From Augochlora pura (lineage: Eukaryota > Arthropoda > Insecta > Hymenoptera > Halictidae): a DNA stretch of 64,000 nucleotides. Location of the stretch: positions 15,942,663 to 16,006,662 of the forward strand of contig NC_135776.1 of the NCBI RefSeq assembly GCF_028453695.1, given 5' to 3'. Of the stretch, positions 1 through 13,114 are shown piece after piece; the stretch's first letter is position 1; every line of letters starts with the position of its first letter. A program made the position numbers and the translations under genes. The notes under the pieces are model-generated. The model searched no databases and had not been told where the DNA came from. It saw only the letters and a list, made by a program, of their open reading frames with translations.

Positions 1-430
1 GTTGAATATATTTTATTAAACTTCTCAATTTTCATAACAGTTTTACTATTTCCATCTTGTAAACTTGATTTCTTATTTCACTGTAACATTTCGATGTTTT
101 ACTATACAATATACTTCATCGTTTCTACCAACTAGAAAATTATTTATCTGTATATAATTATCATATTTGCATATAATTATTTGTACAGTACAACATCGAT
201 TCTAAAGTCAGAATCGATATATTTTATAACAGTATTAATAACTTTTTCTTCACAAGTGTTCCAACCAGCTACAACGTAAATGTAGAACCCTTATAAGATT
301 TTTACAGTTCTTCTTACTTATTTATTGATCGTTTAACGAAAAAATCAATTCCATCCCTTAACTTCTATCGAAGTTAATAATTCCTTGAATATTTCTTAAC
401 TCCTACTGAAATAAATAATTCCTTGGATAC

Positions 431-629
431 TTAACCCTCTCAGTACCGAAGGATAATATATATCACTGTTGGCTACTATTGCAAAAATATTATCTTCTTC
501 ATATCCTAGTGTGCCATAAGTTCCGTCCAGTTGCAATTTCTTTCCGACACTTTATCAATTACGTCAAACAAGTACTGTACATTACGCTCGGGTACGCGCG
601 ACTCTTTTGGTCGGCACTAAGAGAAATAA
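431..629. mobile_element. TTAA-bounded miniature element, family B (TTAACCCTCT-AGTACCG ends)
   Basis: The left end reads TTAACCCTCTCAGTACCGA. The right end, in reverse complement, begins with the CTTAGTGCCGACCAAAAGAG block. About 70 bp of the right half is clearly related, in inverted orientation, to the left half of the element at 56420-56636. The terminal TTAA on the right has decayed to ATAA, so the last few bases are uncertain. No coding capacity of its own. The 71-residue frame covering it (479-694) is explained by this repeat and is not a gene. It is probably a non-autonomous piggyBac-type element, inferred from the TTAA ends only. Confidence 0.6.
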
Positions 630-930
630 TCATTGAAATCAACGCATACGCATTGACCCAACAAAACACTATTCTCCTCTCCACATTTATATAAGTACGT
701 CTAACGCATAATAAATATTTTATACATTGTTACAACGGATTGTTCTGGTCAAGTCGCCTTCATGAGATACTGCCTTGAAGTGGACAACCCCTTAGGAAAT
801 AGCTAAAGATAGGGGTCGTCAAGTTGTGCTAGGTAATTATCAGAACACATTTGTAAATAGCACTGTTTGGGAATAAAATACCGCAACGTATAACGCGTGT
901 TAGCAACGGAGTTCGCAATAATATAATAAA

Positions 931-1387
931 TTAACCCCTTGCGCTATGCCTCCTTTCACGTTGCGTTGATTAGCACTAACTTGTCCTTAATATTTCCCAT
1001 AATTTTTCATTCTTTTACTGTCTATATTTACTTCCGTTTCTAGATTTAATAGAGAAATTCAATTTGATTTCGACGTAGAAGAAATTAACCCTTTGCGGTC
1101 GAATTAAATTTATACATGAGTCATGCTGGTCGTAATTAATTTTCTTTCAGTGAACAGTCATCAGAGAAGGAAAAACAAAATTTATTAACTCCGTTTTAAT
1201 GTTTATACATATATGTAACACAATAATATGCTTTAATTTTATGTAAAAATAAAAAAGATGAGAAAAGATAAATAAATTGCTTTGGCGGCTGAGAGTAGAC
1301 ATACGACCTCAAAGGGTTAATAATACTTATATATAGTAGATCTGATATGGAATCTTTATCACCAGTTTGACTCCATGCAAAGGGTTA
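931..1387. mobile_element. TTAA-bounded miniature element with a second one nested inside
   Basis: The left end reads TTAACCCCTTGCGCTATG. The right end, reverse complemented, reads TTAACCCTTTGCATGG, so the two form an imperfect terminal inverted repeat with TTAA at both edges. The interior contains the complete element at 1085-1320. The outer copy is therefore older and was split by the inner one at a TTAA site. A related undisturbed element with the CCCCTTGC-CTATA end lies at 59066-59304. No coding content. Confidence 0.55.
1085..1320. mobile_element. TTAA-bounded miniature element, nested (CCCTTTGNGGTCG ends)
   Basis: Left end TTAACCCTTTGCGGTCG. Right end in reverse complement TTAACCCTTTGAGGTCG. 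This is a 17-bp terminal inverted repeat with one mismatch and TTAA on both sides. Its right half contains a block GGCGGCTGAGAGTAGACA that recurs in reverse orientation at the left edge of the element at 30798-31343. A second block, CTTTAATTTTATGTAAAAAT, recurs at 24317-24405. These define one interspersed family in the window. Length 236 bp, no open frame of note. Confidence 0.65.
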
Positions 1388-2241
1388 ATTCAACGTGTGC
1401 AGGAAATCCCTCCTTAAACTACCGCATACTCGGCTAACGCGAACTTAAAATCGCCAACGAATTTTCGATACGGTCGCATTGCGAACGCCTCGCGGATAAA
1501 ATACCCGCGCACCGAACGCGTTTCGACGATTACTTCGTAGAAAGGTATATCACCGTACGACATCGGCCTTCGAACTCTTCGAAGGATCGGTCGTGTGCGG
1601 GCCGGGGCGGGCGGGCGAGCGCGTGTCTATGTTGGTGCACAATACGAATCGAGTTCCATTGAGACAATTGGCAATTTTCGACGCCGAATATCCGTCGGAA
1701 GCGGCGGTAGCGCCCACGGCCACTCACTTGGCAAATTGGAGGCCAGACAATAAATTGCAAACGGTCGCATATAGGCGTACACGGGGAGACCGCTCGGGTA
1801 CAATGGGTGTACGCTCCAGCTTGCGGAGCGCGCTCGCCTTGCCTCGTCTCGCCTCGCCTCGCCTCGTCATCGGCATAAGGACCGCACGCAGTAACATTAC
1901 CATTCGGTCGCAGACGAATTCATTGGCTATGCCAGGGCGTCTTCCGTTCACAGGCAGAACGGTTGTCAGTCCGGTTTGACCCGACTTAGATCGTACGTGA
2001 GGAGCTGTTACGGTCGGCACTTATCAAACGCCGTGGAGAACGCGGCACCGAGAGCACTCGCTTCTCTCGCTTTTTCCCTCTCTCTCTTTGTTCTGCTTTT
2101 CTGCACCACCTCTCTTCGCGCTTTCACCATAGGGAAGAAAACGGTTTAGAGTCTAGCAGAGAGGCGCGACTATCGATTAGCGATGAATCGCGATTGCACC
2201 GGCAAGACACTGCTGCGCGCAACCCCGTCGATCATCGGAGT
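1388..2241. other. non-genic stretch, CpG-rich in part
   Basis: Between about 1420 and 2110 the sequence is G+C and CpG rich, with several open frames on both strands (about 76 to 128 residues). None shows a domain, a signal peptide or a splice pattern. The GCCTCGCCTC run near 1840-1865 is a short simple repeat; a similar run occurs near 22635. I see no gene here. It could be a regulatory CpG block of a distant gene. Confidence 0.5.
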
Positions 2242-2482
2242 TTAACCCTTTGCACTCGAAGCCATTTCAACTGCAAATCTAAAATAATTTTTCTGGCTTC
2301 TAGTGTCTCCATTTTATGTAACAATATTTATTTGATGCTTATGAAATTGAATCTCGTGACTCATACGATAGTTACACTTTTAACAATTTTTAAATATAAA
2401 CTTTGCGATAAAAATAATTTTGGAATGTATTAGAGTAATTTTAATGGCGCCGCAGAGTCGCCACTCGAGTGCAAAGGATTAA
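2242..2482 (+). mobile_element. TTAA-bounded miniature element, family A (CCCTTTGCACTCG ends)
   Basis: Left end TTAACCCTTTGCACTCGAAG. Right end reverse complement TTAATCCTTTGCACTCGAG, so the inverted repeat is near perfect. The first ~70 bp (GCCATTT, then CTGCAAATCT, AAAATAATTTTTCT) closely match the element at 12878-13114. The 3' block before the right end (GCCGCAGAGTCGCCA) matches the inverted copy at 33525-33773. Length 241 bp. This is the best-preserved member of the most abundant family in the window. Confidence 0.75.
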
Positions 2483-5400
2483 TATTAATATATGTGATTA
2501 TATTAATATTATCATTGTTAAGACATAATAATTATTAACTATTAATATATTAATATTACACAAGAGGAAAAAAGAGAGAAAAATATAGGCACCCAATAAA
2601 TACAAATTCTTTTCCTGCAACTGGCAAGAAAATGCTACGGCAAAGGGTTAACCATAGAGACGCTTACCATCATCTCGTAAGAAGAACAATGCACCGAAAA
2701 AAGTTCGTTTATCGGCGTTCCACCGCTACCAGTAGATAAATAATGTCAAAGAGGGGCGGAAGACACCGTGGCCGAACTGTTCCAATTACCATGGACGCGA
2801 ACGGCAACAAGTTGTTCAACATCCCCCCCTGGTCCCCGGGATTCAAGCACTGCGTCACGATTATCGATCGTTCGGATTCCCATGGTATCTTCGGGGATCG
2901 CTTACCACCGAGTCAAAGAGACATATTCTCACCGCGGGCCCCGCCGTGCGCCCGTGTGTGCATCCGTGATCCGCCGTTTAAAATATATGGGGGCACGCAC
3001 GATACGCATCTGTCCGCCTTTATGCGCAATTACGGCCGGTGCCGGGCATTGCACACGAATGCACCGATCCCGGGAAGCCCGCGAGGAGAGACGTTCTTCT
3101 ATTTCGTGCCACTTCATGGGGGCTTATTCAACGGGATTCCCGGTATCTTGTGGGAATTTCGTACGGGGCTCGATACGGGAACTTAAAATGCTGGCTAGCA
3201 ACGATAGCCCGTTTTCGGTCGATACTCGCTACGTTGATGCTTTTCTGTTTTTTTTCTGTTTCATTCTTCATACTGGGAATTTTGTGATTGCGATGGAGTG
3301 CATAATTGTGGGCTCGGTGTTAATTTGATATTGTTAGTGTGGTTATGTGAACGAGAGATCGGTGAAAAAGGTGTTTGGATATTTCTGATTATATAAATGA
3401 TTTAATATGATTATATGATTGTATGGTATATAGTTATATTATATAATATAAATTGTATGATAAATAATATGATAAATGTATAAATATAATGTCTTGTTAA
3501 GATCTTTTTAAATATATAGGGTGTTTTAGTTGAAGAGGGCATCATAGTGCTGTGAATAATTTTAAAGTTAAAGTAGTAATTTCCAGATTTCATTATAAAT
3601 ACTACAAATATTATAAATGTCACTAATACTATAAATATTCTAAATATCATTAATACTATAAGTATTATAAATATCATAGTACATTCCCCATAAGGATTAA
3701 TCACCGCTCTCAAAGTCCGAAGTCTAAACAGAGAAAATGGCGGTCGCGCAACGACAACGGCATCATAAAACTTTATCGGCCGCGATGTTAATGCAAAACG
3801 CTCTCCGTTTGCTCGAGTAGAAGTTCAATTTAGATAGCGAACACCTATTAGAGACGCTCGAGCGACGGCATTAGAGGCTCTTACGCCGTTTCTTCCCGAC
3901 ATGCTCGCGGTTGTTTACAACTTAACCATAGAAATCCTGCAACGCGGCAGCATCCACGAGTCGCAGCATTGTAGCATCCGCAAGTGTTCCACATGTCCCA
4001 AACAAATAGTCCCGCGAAGGAAGGTAGACTTTACGACGATGGTATCCGAGAGTCCCGGCGCGGCAGGTTCGAACGCTATGAAAATAAACCGATTCGTAGA
4101 ATTTTCCCTTATTTCACGGCGAGTTACGATCATGCTCGAGCTACCGCCATCGGGTTACCGGCCTCGCTACTCGAGCAACATTTTTCGGGCGGCGATAAAA
4201 CATCCGCCTTTCACAGCTGCATAAAACAAGAAACATTTCCACGTGTTTTCCCTTTTTTCTTCCTCTCTTTTCTTCTTTTTTTTTTCGCCAGGCGATATCA
4301 AATTGTTGCTCGCGTGCGTTTCGGCCGGTGCGTCGCGTTATTTATTTTATGGAGTACGGTTCCCGTTTTACGAGGGGCTCGTGGACTCCGAGCGTTTCGG
4401 TATTAAAACTCCTTTTGCTTCGACCCGAATTCTCCGCGGCGAGTCACGCCTCTAATTAGCTGTCTAGTCGACTACGGTTTGAAAACCCGCCCGGTCACCG
4501 CGAACCGCGCCGAAAATATCCGCAGCGCGGCGTAGCGTACACCTCTGCAGCCGCGATGCGATTATTAATAAATAAACGGGAAAACAGCCCGATAAAACGT
4601 AAGGGGACAGAATTTTAGGGGAGCTTCGGGGGATTCGTTGCCGGTATGGCCAATAAAAGCTGAGAGAGAGAGACGGGTATATTTTTAGTGCTGCGCCTTC
4701 ATTTAACATTTATTGACGTCGATAAAGGAACCTTCTCGTTCGTAGTGGTCCGTCCTTTATGCAACACAGTTTCTGCGTTTCTTAATGTAGCTGGGAAATC
4801 GGATGCCACATTGTGCGCGCGATCTGTTCTCCTCTATTTTTATCGATTATTCGCGTTTTATGTTCAGCCGGCCTTTGGCGTCGACCTCGAAGCGGAAATA
4901 AAGGAGAGGATCTCTAGAAGTATGACGAAGAGTACGTTTGATCGTGTAAGCAAAAAATATGTGCACGTGTAAGTGTATGGAAGAATATTTTGATATCTCT
5001 TAACAAATTAAAATCAACATTAAATTCACCGAGTTCAATTTGACGTTGCTTATCTAATTAAAAAATCTGCTAGGTGCGCGGAACAATTAATTTAGAATAT
5101 TTATTGTTTGTAACATCGATATAGTGCTAAACAGTATTTCAAGAATAATGAATCTACTATCTATAGTATATATCAATTAATAATTAATATATAAATTTAT
5201 TTTCTAGAGGTACATTGAATATCTTTAACTAACGACTTCCTAATATCTAGAATTAAGTAGAAAAGTTAACATCGTTTTACCGCTTCGCAAATTTACATAA
5301 TAAAGAATGAGTAAAATAAGGAACAATTTATGGAATACATGAATTAATAATTAATATATAAATTTATTTTCTACAGGTACATAAAACATCTTTAATAATT

Positions 5401-5865
5401 GCATTCTAGCTAACAAAACTGACTTCCTAAAATCTAGAATTAATAAAGCACGAGTAAAAGTGAGTCAAGAGATGGTTTAACATTTTTTAAAATATAAATT
5501 AGACAGCTGATCATTTTCTATTGTTCAATTTTCCGGGATCGTTGGCGGCGGCCACGTGGTCGAAGGAGCGACAAGCGAAACGTATGTGTAACGCGCATGA
5601 TTATGAAACGGGGCCCCGGCGAAAAACGAAGGTGCAGAGAGCTTTGAATGCATTCCCAAAAAAAAAAAGAAAAAGAAACGGAAAGGAATGCGACACAGTG
5701 TTCCTAATGGAAGCACGCCCACGCGCGACAGTGCATTGACCGTGGGCAGAACTTTCGGATGGCTCCGCGGTACCCTAATATTCCGCCATAAATTACCGGC
5801 AAGAATGCACGGGAAGACATTGTTTGGTTAACCCCTTAACGGCCCGCCAATCAGGCACGCCGCGT
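2483..5865. other. non-genic stretch with CpG-rich block
   Basis: At 2640-2651 there is an isolated right end (GGCAAAGGGTTAA) of a TTAA element, and at 5828-5840 an isolated left end (TTAACCCCTTAACGG). The block 2740-3190 is G+C rich and open in all three plus frames (147, 186 and 82 residues overlapping), which argues against any one of them being coding. At 3410-3700 the sequence is A+T rich with TATAAAT-type repeats. Other frames at 3900-4460 and 5520-5740 are short and show nothing recognisable. Confidence 0.45.
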
Positions 5866-6340
5866 TTTAAATTGTAAATTGTTAACTGTAGATTGTAAAT
5901 TGTAGACTGTAGATTGTCGACTGCGCGTCGTAGATGGCAAATTGTAAATTGTAGATTGTACATTGTAGATTACAAATTGTAGATTGTAGATTGTTGAGGT
6001 TAGATTGTAGACTGTAAATTGTAGATTGTAGACTGTAGACTATAGACTATAGATTGTACACTATAGATTGTAGACTATAGATTGTAGACTATACATAGAT
6101 TGTAGACTATACATTGTAGACTGTAGATTCTAGATTGTAAATTGTATATTATAAATTGGAGATTGTAAATTGTACATTATAAATTGTAGACTTCAATTGC
6201 AGATTGTTAATTGTAGATTGTTAATTGCAGATTGTCAGCTGTAAATTGTAAATTGTAAACTGTAAAGCAGAAATAGAAATTGTAAATTGTAGGTTGTAGA
6301 TTGTAGATTGTAGATTATAGATTGTAAATTCTAAATCGCT
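5866..6340. repeat. minisatellite of degenerate ATTGTAGA / ATTGTAAA units
   Basis: About 475 bp of short units such as ATTGTAGATTGTAGACTGTA and ATTGTAAATTGTA, with a basic step of 7 to 8 bp. Variants (AGACT, AAATT, AGATT) mix without a fixed higher order. It is flanked on the left by a lone TTAACCCCTTAACGG element end at about 5828. It has no coding role that I can see. Confidence 0.9.
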
Positions 6341-8954
6341 CAGCACTAAAATGAGGAAACGAAAACATCGTCCTATTGAATGCACAATCTACATATATTA
6401 TATATATAAAATATATATACATCAAACTAAACATTACACGCATAATGTATTAAAATAAACTATAATTCAAAAAAATATTATACTGAAAAATACCACTTGA
6501 ATAAATTCCTATTTACGAATTTCTCCCAAATTTCCAGAATCCATAACCTCATTTTAGCAAGTACCAGTCACACAATACTTTTAAAATACTCCAAATGATT
6601 CCCCAAACTCCAAATAAAAATAGAGAAAAATATAAAAAACAACCTCCCGACTATTTTCCAAATAAATTAAAAATCCAATATTCATTTCTCACAATTTTTC
6701 ATTGACAACATGGCAAACACAGCTAGAAAATGGCCATTTCGAACGAATCGATGACCCATTAATTATTAGCCTGGGAGACTCGGGACTAAGAAGGTGGTCC
6801 TCGAGATTGGGCCCCGTACAAAATGGCGCTTCCGCGGTCGCCCGGTCGGCAGATTCACACGGGCGCGTCTCCGTTTTCGAGAAGTCTGATAAAAGGTAGG
6901 AGAGACCGAGCGAATCTTCCCCTGCGAAGAGGTTTTTGTGACACGGTCACAAAATCCGTGGTCTCGAACGCATAAAAGGCCGGAAGGAGCAGGGAAGAGA
7001 GAGCAAGAGAGAGAGAGAGAGAGAGAGAGTTCAATGGCTGATCGTCCCTAAGGACTCTCCCACGGTTCACCAAGGAATTCCTATCTGCTCCCCACTGACA
7101 CTGATTTTTCTATTGCCGTTTTGTGTATGTAGGTCACGGTGGCCACTCTCACTGATCCAAGCCGGAGCGATTCTCATTACCTGACGGGACCCCGTTATCT
7201 TTTTGCCAGCCGAAGTCTTACGGGAAGCCGACAAACCCCCCGTAGACGTGGGAAAATCATCCCCTGCGACGCTATTATTCCCAACATTTCTGCGTCGCTA
7301 TCTTCTTTCCACGGAAACCATGGATTACGTCGACTTTGGTGGCCGTTCTCGACACAGGATGCCTTTGGTGTACTTTATTTGACAAGCTAAAACAGCTTAT
7401 GTCGATATTAAGCTTTTGAGGAGGCATCCCTTGACGATGAGGCGCCATTGAAATTGTTGTAACACGTTTCAAAATAATTAAAAGATTAGATTTAGATTTT
7501 TGTTTTCGATTGTCATCATTTAATTTCATTTGCAGATTTTCATGACAGAAAGTTCAAATTTTTATTTAATTTAATAGAAATGGCAGTCATATTTATTAAA
7601 TCTTCACGAGTCTGAAATTTAAATTGTTTCACGAGTTGTGTAGTGCAAAGGGTTGAAGGCTTTAAAATTATATATCGCTTTCTAATAAAGTGTAACATAA
7701 GAATTTAATTATTGATAACTATTTGAAAATTATTTATAATAGTTACAATTATTTAGAATATTTATATTAATTATAATAGTAAGCAAATAAATAAATCAGC
7801 TTATGCTGTAGATATTTAGTACACAGTATATTGGAAAAACTATACATTATTTTACCTTTGTTATTTATTAAATTTATACTTTTGACAAAAAGAACTGTCC
7901 AATAGATTTGTTAATTTTCCAATATCTATTTTATGTATTTTATTACTTTTAAAAGAACTGTATAATTTAGGTAGACTGTTCCGTAGTATAAACAAGAGTT
8001 TTTTGTCATTATTTCTTAAATTATAAGTTTATTATTAATTTTTATTTTTATTTCACATATATTATTATCTTAAAGCCAACTGTACCTATAATGTCTAATA
8101 CACAAGCATTATTTACCATGTTTCTTATTAATGTTAAATTCTAATTGGAACATAAGAAATTTTCCATCTTACTTAATAATTTTGTAACAAGATCCATTTT
8201 AAGTACACTATTACTCTGAAATGACTATTTATAATTTCGATAAAATTTCCTTGTATTGTTCTTTAATTTTTATACGTTTGTTAAAGCGTAACAAACTTCC
8301 CAGTCCCCATAACGATCATAATGTTTATTTCACACGCGTTGTTCTATGCTAATTAATTCTCCGAGCGTCTGCATCATATGTGTTTGACTATGTAATTTTC
8401 AATATAGCACAAACCGCATGAATTTTTATGTTCGTCTACAATCTACATAATAACGATGAGGATGATTGAGCCGGATGGGCCGCTCCCATAAGCGGATCTT
8501 TATCTCAATGAGGAACGTATTCAATTAAAGAGCCATTCCATGGAAAATTTTGTTTTCGAAATAGAGCATAATCGAGACAAACGTTAATATTTAATGAACA
8601 CGACACGTAAACATCTCCCTCGTTAGATAATTTTTTACTAATTTGCTACGGCACTTTCCTATGACAATTTTATCTCGAAAGAACGATAATGATACCGTGC
8701 ACAATTATCTAACACAAATATCCAACATTTTCTCAAACTCTTAAATAATCTTTGGACTTACCCAAACAGAGGTAACAACCTTCTCCGGTGTCCCTGTCCC
8801 AAGGAAATAAATTAAATGTTTACGTCTGATTGGCCCGAAGGCGCCACTTCATCCCCATGGGAAGGAAACACGAATCTCCGGCTAAAAAAAAAAAAAACGA
8901 GAAAGATATATGTCTGTTTCCATGGAATCGAAAAAACCGTGTATATCTACATCC
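6341..8954. other. non-genic stretch
   Basis: A+T-rich DNA with one CpG-rich part (6700-7330) that holds unrelated short frames of 65 to 84 residues. A lone TTAA-element right end (GTGCAAAGGGTTGA) lies near 7645. Poly-A runs occur at 8884-8896. I see no splice sites, domains or RNA genes. Confidence 0.45.
7006..7029. repeat. GA microsatellite (one of several in the window)
   Basis: An uninterrupted (GA)n run. Similar runs, some on the complementary strand as (TC)n, lie at 21281-21309, 22882-22914, 30432-30453 and 40653-40678, with impure ones at 10797-10830 and 29060-29098. Most sit beside or inside CpG-rich blocks. In insects, GA runs can bind GAGA-type factors, but nothing here proves that. 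Confidence 0.85.
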
Positions 8955-9274
8955 ACGTCTCTACAAATTGTATACACAGTGTCCTATAAATATCATAAAC
9001 CCTGGAATACTCTAATAAACATTAAAATATTCTGCACGACGTTGTTCTCTAATGCATAGTATAATAATTCGAATATTATTGTATGATAATTATAACAAAC
9101 CTAGAAGTATTTTAACGTCTCTACAAAACTTATACACAGTGTCCTATAAATATCAGTAGCCCCGGAATTCTCTAATAAACGTTAAAATGTTCTACGCGAT
9201 ATTGTTCTCTTCTGCATCGTTTAATAATTTTAATATTATTACAAAATAATTATAACAGAACTAGAAGTATGTAT
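8955..9274. repeat. tandem duplication, 160-bp unit, two copies
   Basis: Copy 1 (8955-9114) and copy 2 (9115-9274) both start ACGTCTCTACAAA and share TATACACAGTGTCCTATAAA, TCTAATAAAC, TAAAAT-TTCT and TAGAAGTAT in the same order and spacing. They differ by scattered substitutions, so the duplication is not recent. No coding content. Confidence 0.85.
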
Positions 9275-12200
9275 AAAATTTGATTTTCGTGTAAAAGCAA
9301 ACATTTTACAAAAATCGGATACATTACATGATCCGAATATTGTTACACATATTTTGAGAATATATTATACTATATAAATAATAAAAAATTAACCTGTATA
9401 TAGCTGAATATGTTCCCCGACCATTACGAAAGCCATAAACTCTCCTATTTTCATTTTCAAAGTGACGTGTCGCATTGGGAACAACAAAAATGTCTGCCGT
9501 ATCTATGAAAGCACCGTTTATTCCATTCGATTTGACATTAGCCGCCAGGATTGAAAAAAGTAACACCGGCCTCGTCGCGACAATTGGGACACCCAGTGCA
9601 TCCGTGGGATTATAATTTCGGATTGTCAAAAGGGAAGACGAATCGAGCCGGAGAAAAAGAGAGTAAAGAGGAGGACCAGCCTCGGGAAAATCGGCTCCTA
9701 AACACCCCGTAGGGGAGGAGAACCTTTTTTCCCCTTGGCCGAGGCATTTAAAAATATCTTTGCCCTGCGAGGACACTCGAAGCCCGAATCGCCGGATCCT
9801 TGGAAAACGGGAACACTTGCCGCGTTTTCCTAGGAAATCCTGAGGAGCAAGTTGAGACCTGTCTGCACTCGGCCGCCACTTATGGCTGCTGCTAATAATA
9901 TTTAGTTTTGTAACCGTGCCGTCGGGGACCACCTACCGATCCAGACTTCCTTCCGTCCTTCGCTGCATCCTCGATCTTCCGAGTGCACAATAACAGCTTC
10001 GCTGTACACTTTAACCCAGACGTCGGATAACAATAAGGAAAATTCTCTGTAGTCGCCGCTCAGCTTGTAAACGGAACAATTCGGGGAGAGCGGATGCGAT
10101 TTTTCGAGCTGCGAGGTTTTATAGTCTACTCCTTTTATGTATATTTTTCATTCTATAAACTTGCTTTTATTTTATTTCGATGTGTTTTATTTTATTTAGT
10201 TTTGTTTTTTTTATTTTATTTTTATATCTATTTTATTTTATTTATTTTTATTTTATAGCCTACTGTCGATAGTTCTGAATATTCATGCTTCAAGGCACGT
10301 TTTTATTGACTATTGTTTATATATATATATTTTTATATATTGTCTACTGTCGACAACCATAAACACTCGAGCTTCGTGGCTCGTTTTAAAAGACACTATC
10401 GTTTTCATATACATTTTTATACATTTTGCTTTATTTAGATATATTTTTAATTTATACCCGATTGTCAACAAATATAAACACTCGAGTCCCGAGACTCTAA
10501 TAATCTTATCTTCTCTTCCATAATTGTTCAATTCGGTCTACAAGCTATAGGACAATTACAGAAACTTTACTTTGCTTCCTATCAAAACCTAAAACTACTA
10601 TCCCAGCAAACAAATTACTTTGTTAACTACTTTTTACTCCACAAATTTCCCCATTGCCGTAAACGAGTAGTTCATAAGGGTCGACAGTATACGGTAGAAA
10701 ATTGTCGCGCGTCTAATTGTTATTTCCTCGGCCGATTCACGCAGAGGTGAGTACCTATGTACCTGGTGCCGTGTACCGCGAGGGAAGAAAGCGGAGTCTC
10801 TCTCTCTCCCTCTCTCTCCCTCACTCTCCCTTTCCTTCGATAGTTATCGTTTCACGTCCGCGCGTAGTTAAACACCATATGGCCGGTTTTTGTTCCGTCG
10901 AGGAAACGGCGAAGGGAGGCAAGGTTATTTATTACATTACTTCTTACCTACGGAAGTCTGGGCTATTGCACCGAAGCCTATTGTCGCTCGCCGGAGAGGA
11001 GCAAGCGAGTAAAGTAGAAAAACGGGAGGACCTCGTGCGACTGCGGGACGTTTTACGAACCGGCTCTGTCTCTCTCTCTCTTTTTTCTTGAAGACAAATT
11101 CGTGAATATGTTTACAGACCGAACACGTCGGGATTCGACGGGAAATCCGACGGCCGGTCTGGCAAATTGCTGTCGTTAGACGGGTCGTGAACAACCCCCC
11201 CTGACGGTACAGTCGACTTAACGAACATAATTCGTCCTCGAAAACTCTTAGGAAAATTTGCTGTCTTGCGACTGGAAATAATAGTTTTTTTAGTACGATG
11301 CATGGTGCCATTGCATGTAGAGGAATTAATTTGACAATGACTATATTTTAATTCTCAATAACTATGTTATTTTTAATACTTAGAATGTTGATGTCAAAGG
11401 ATTCTCAATATGAACAAAACGTTCTTTGATATAATTTTTATATTTTTCTTGAAATTCGCGGTCGCAAACTTTTCGAGCTAAAATAATATGCATGGTTTTT
11501 GTAAGTGTAGTTCAAAGAGATCTTTAAGATAATAATATTCTTTTGTTAACCTTCTTTTTATCATTTCTTTTGTATCTATCTTTTAGAGGATACTGAGAGC
11601 ACCATATATTTCTTTCGAATAGTCTGAACTACACCTGGAAGCATACAACACCTTGACATAACCTTGTATATTTATACATCAATATATTTACGTATGTATA
11701 TGTCGACGTAACTATATATCTACATAAATTCCCGAGAAAATAATTCGAAGCTTATTGCAAATTTGATTCCACGAATACAGGAAGGTACGAGCAAGAGAAT
11801 TGAAAGATGCGATGATTGCGCGTTCTACGGGCAGCGCGAGGCGAGGTAATGAATGAAACGCTCCCCAGGAAATAGAGGTACAGGTGTACTACGGCATTCA
11901 GGTGCAGGAAGACGTAACGACAGTCCTTGAAGGAGGGTAATCTCTCGCGGGTAGTCACGATCTACGAATCGGTTGGCAATTTTCCTTTATTGTTGGAGCA
12001 GGCCAGCGATACGGATGCGGCTTGCGCCCGGTCAAAACGTACACGTAGCACGCGTCACACAACGCTGGCTACCGCCTTGGATTTTGATCTCCGGCGACTT
12101 CCTCGACACCTTGCGGTTACGCTGCCTACTGTATACGTGGCCTGGTACGACGCTAATTTCGTGATTACCTCGGAATAGGTTCCTCGGTGACACACAGGGA

Positions 12201-12368
12201 CACTCGATGGAGACCCCTTTGTTCGACGATGGAACGACACGTGTTCGCCGCGAGGAAACCGGCTTTCCTTTGCCTTCGAACCGCGATACCGGTGTTGTGC
12301 AATTGAACGATTTCGTTGGAGCTTGGAGCGATTCTAAGTTAATTTTAATAGACGACGTCGGTTCTCTA
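9275..12368. other. non-genic stretch with CpG-rich blocks
   Basis: The minus strand at 9324-9932 is open for about 200 codons, but from a non-ATG start, with mixed composition and no domain, so I do not call it a gene. The region 10700-11310 is CpG rich. It contains a well-formed donor-like site (CAGAG followed by GTGAGTACC, exon side ending at 10746) that might end an untranslated first exon on the plus strand, but nothing supports it further. 11750-12300 has more open frames without recognisable content. Confidence 0.4.
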
Positions 12369-12442
12369 ATTTTATTAAAGACTAATTCTATTAAAGACGA
12401 ATTTTATTAAAGACGAATTTTATTAAAGACGAATTTTAGACG
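12369..12442. repeat. 16-bp tandem repeat (TATTAAAGACGAATTT), about four copies
   Basis: Consecutive units TATTAAAGACTAATTC, TATTAAAGACGAATTT and TATTAAAGACGAATTT, followed by a truncated GACGAATTT. The first copy carries substitutions. No coding role seen. Confidence 0.85.
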
Positions 12443-12877
12443 AATTTCTTGGTTGATGGCGTTTACACCTTACGGTAATGCTCTTGACTTCCGCCATTTT
12501 ATTTAGCAAAATTTAGTCGACTCGTTGCAGGGCAACTGAGAGAATATTCTTAATAATAATATTGTTGATGAAAGTATCATTTTTATTTCTTGTAAAGAAA
12601 AATAAGAATGTATTTTGTTGAGAAGGAAGTTTGAAGTGTCCTTTAATAATAATAATTAGAAAGATATACATATTAGCAGGACATAGTGGACGATAATTAA
12701 ATTATAACATTTAATATATTATACGGTGTATTTCAATAAGAAAAATGCTAAAATATCAGTAAACTAGTTCTCTTTCCGTAAAACAATTGTTAAATTATTT
12801 AACTAGTCTTTTCTTCGTTGAAACTTATGAATATTACTATCAATATCCTTAATAAACAGTGAATATGCGGAAGCATT

Positions 12878-13114
12878 TTAACCCCTCGCACTCGAAGCCA
12901 TTTCACCTGCAAATCTGAAATAATATTTCTACTTATAGTATTTCCATTTTGCATAACAAAATTCCTTCTACGCGTATGAAATTAAATGTCGCGACTGAAA
13001 CTAATCGCGACACAAATCTAAGCTCTGGCGATATTTATCAAAATAATTTTTGGAACGTGTTACTACAATTTTAATTTAATAAAGCCGTGGAGCCGCTCGA
13101 GTGTAAATGATTAA
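12878..13114 (+). mobile_element. TTAA-bounded miniature element, family A
   Basis: Left end TTAACCCCTCGCACTCGAAG, followed by GCCATTTCACCTGCAAATCT, which matches the element at 2242-2482 almost base for base over ~60 bp. The right end (CTCGAGTGTAAATGATTAA) is more diverged than in that copy. Same orientation, similar length (237 versus 241 bp), non-coding. Confidence 0.72.

Noticed and set aside
2743..3328. Overlapping plus-strand open frames of 147, 186 and 82 residues
   Set aside because: Three frames are open at once in a G+C-rich block, with no domain, no splice pattern and low-complexity basic peptides. This is expected when stop codons are rare by composition.
9324..9932. 202-residue minus-strand open frame
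   Set aside because: It has no proper ATG start, mixed composition that turns into Ile/Tyr-rich A+T sequence at its end, and no recognisable motif.
10747..10755. Strong donor-like site GTGAGTACC after CAGAG
   Set aside because: No coding frame, partner acceptor or promoter could be linked to it, so it is not reported as an exon end.
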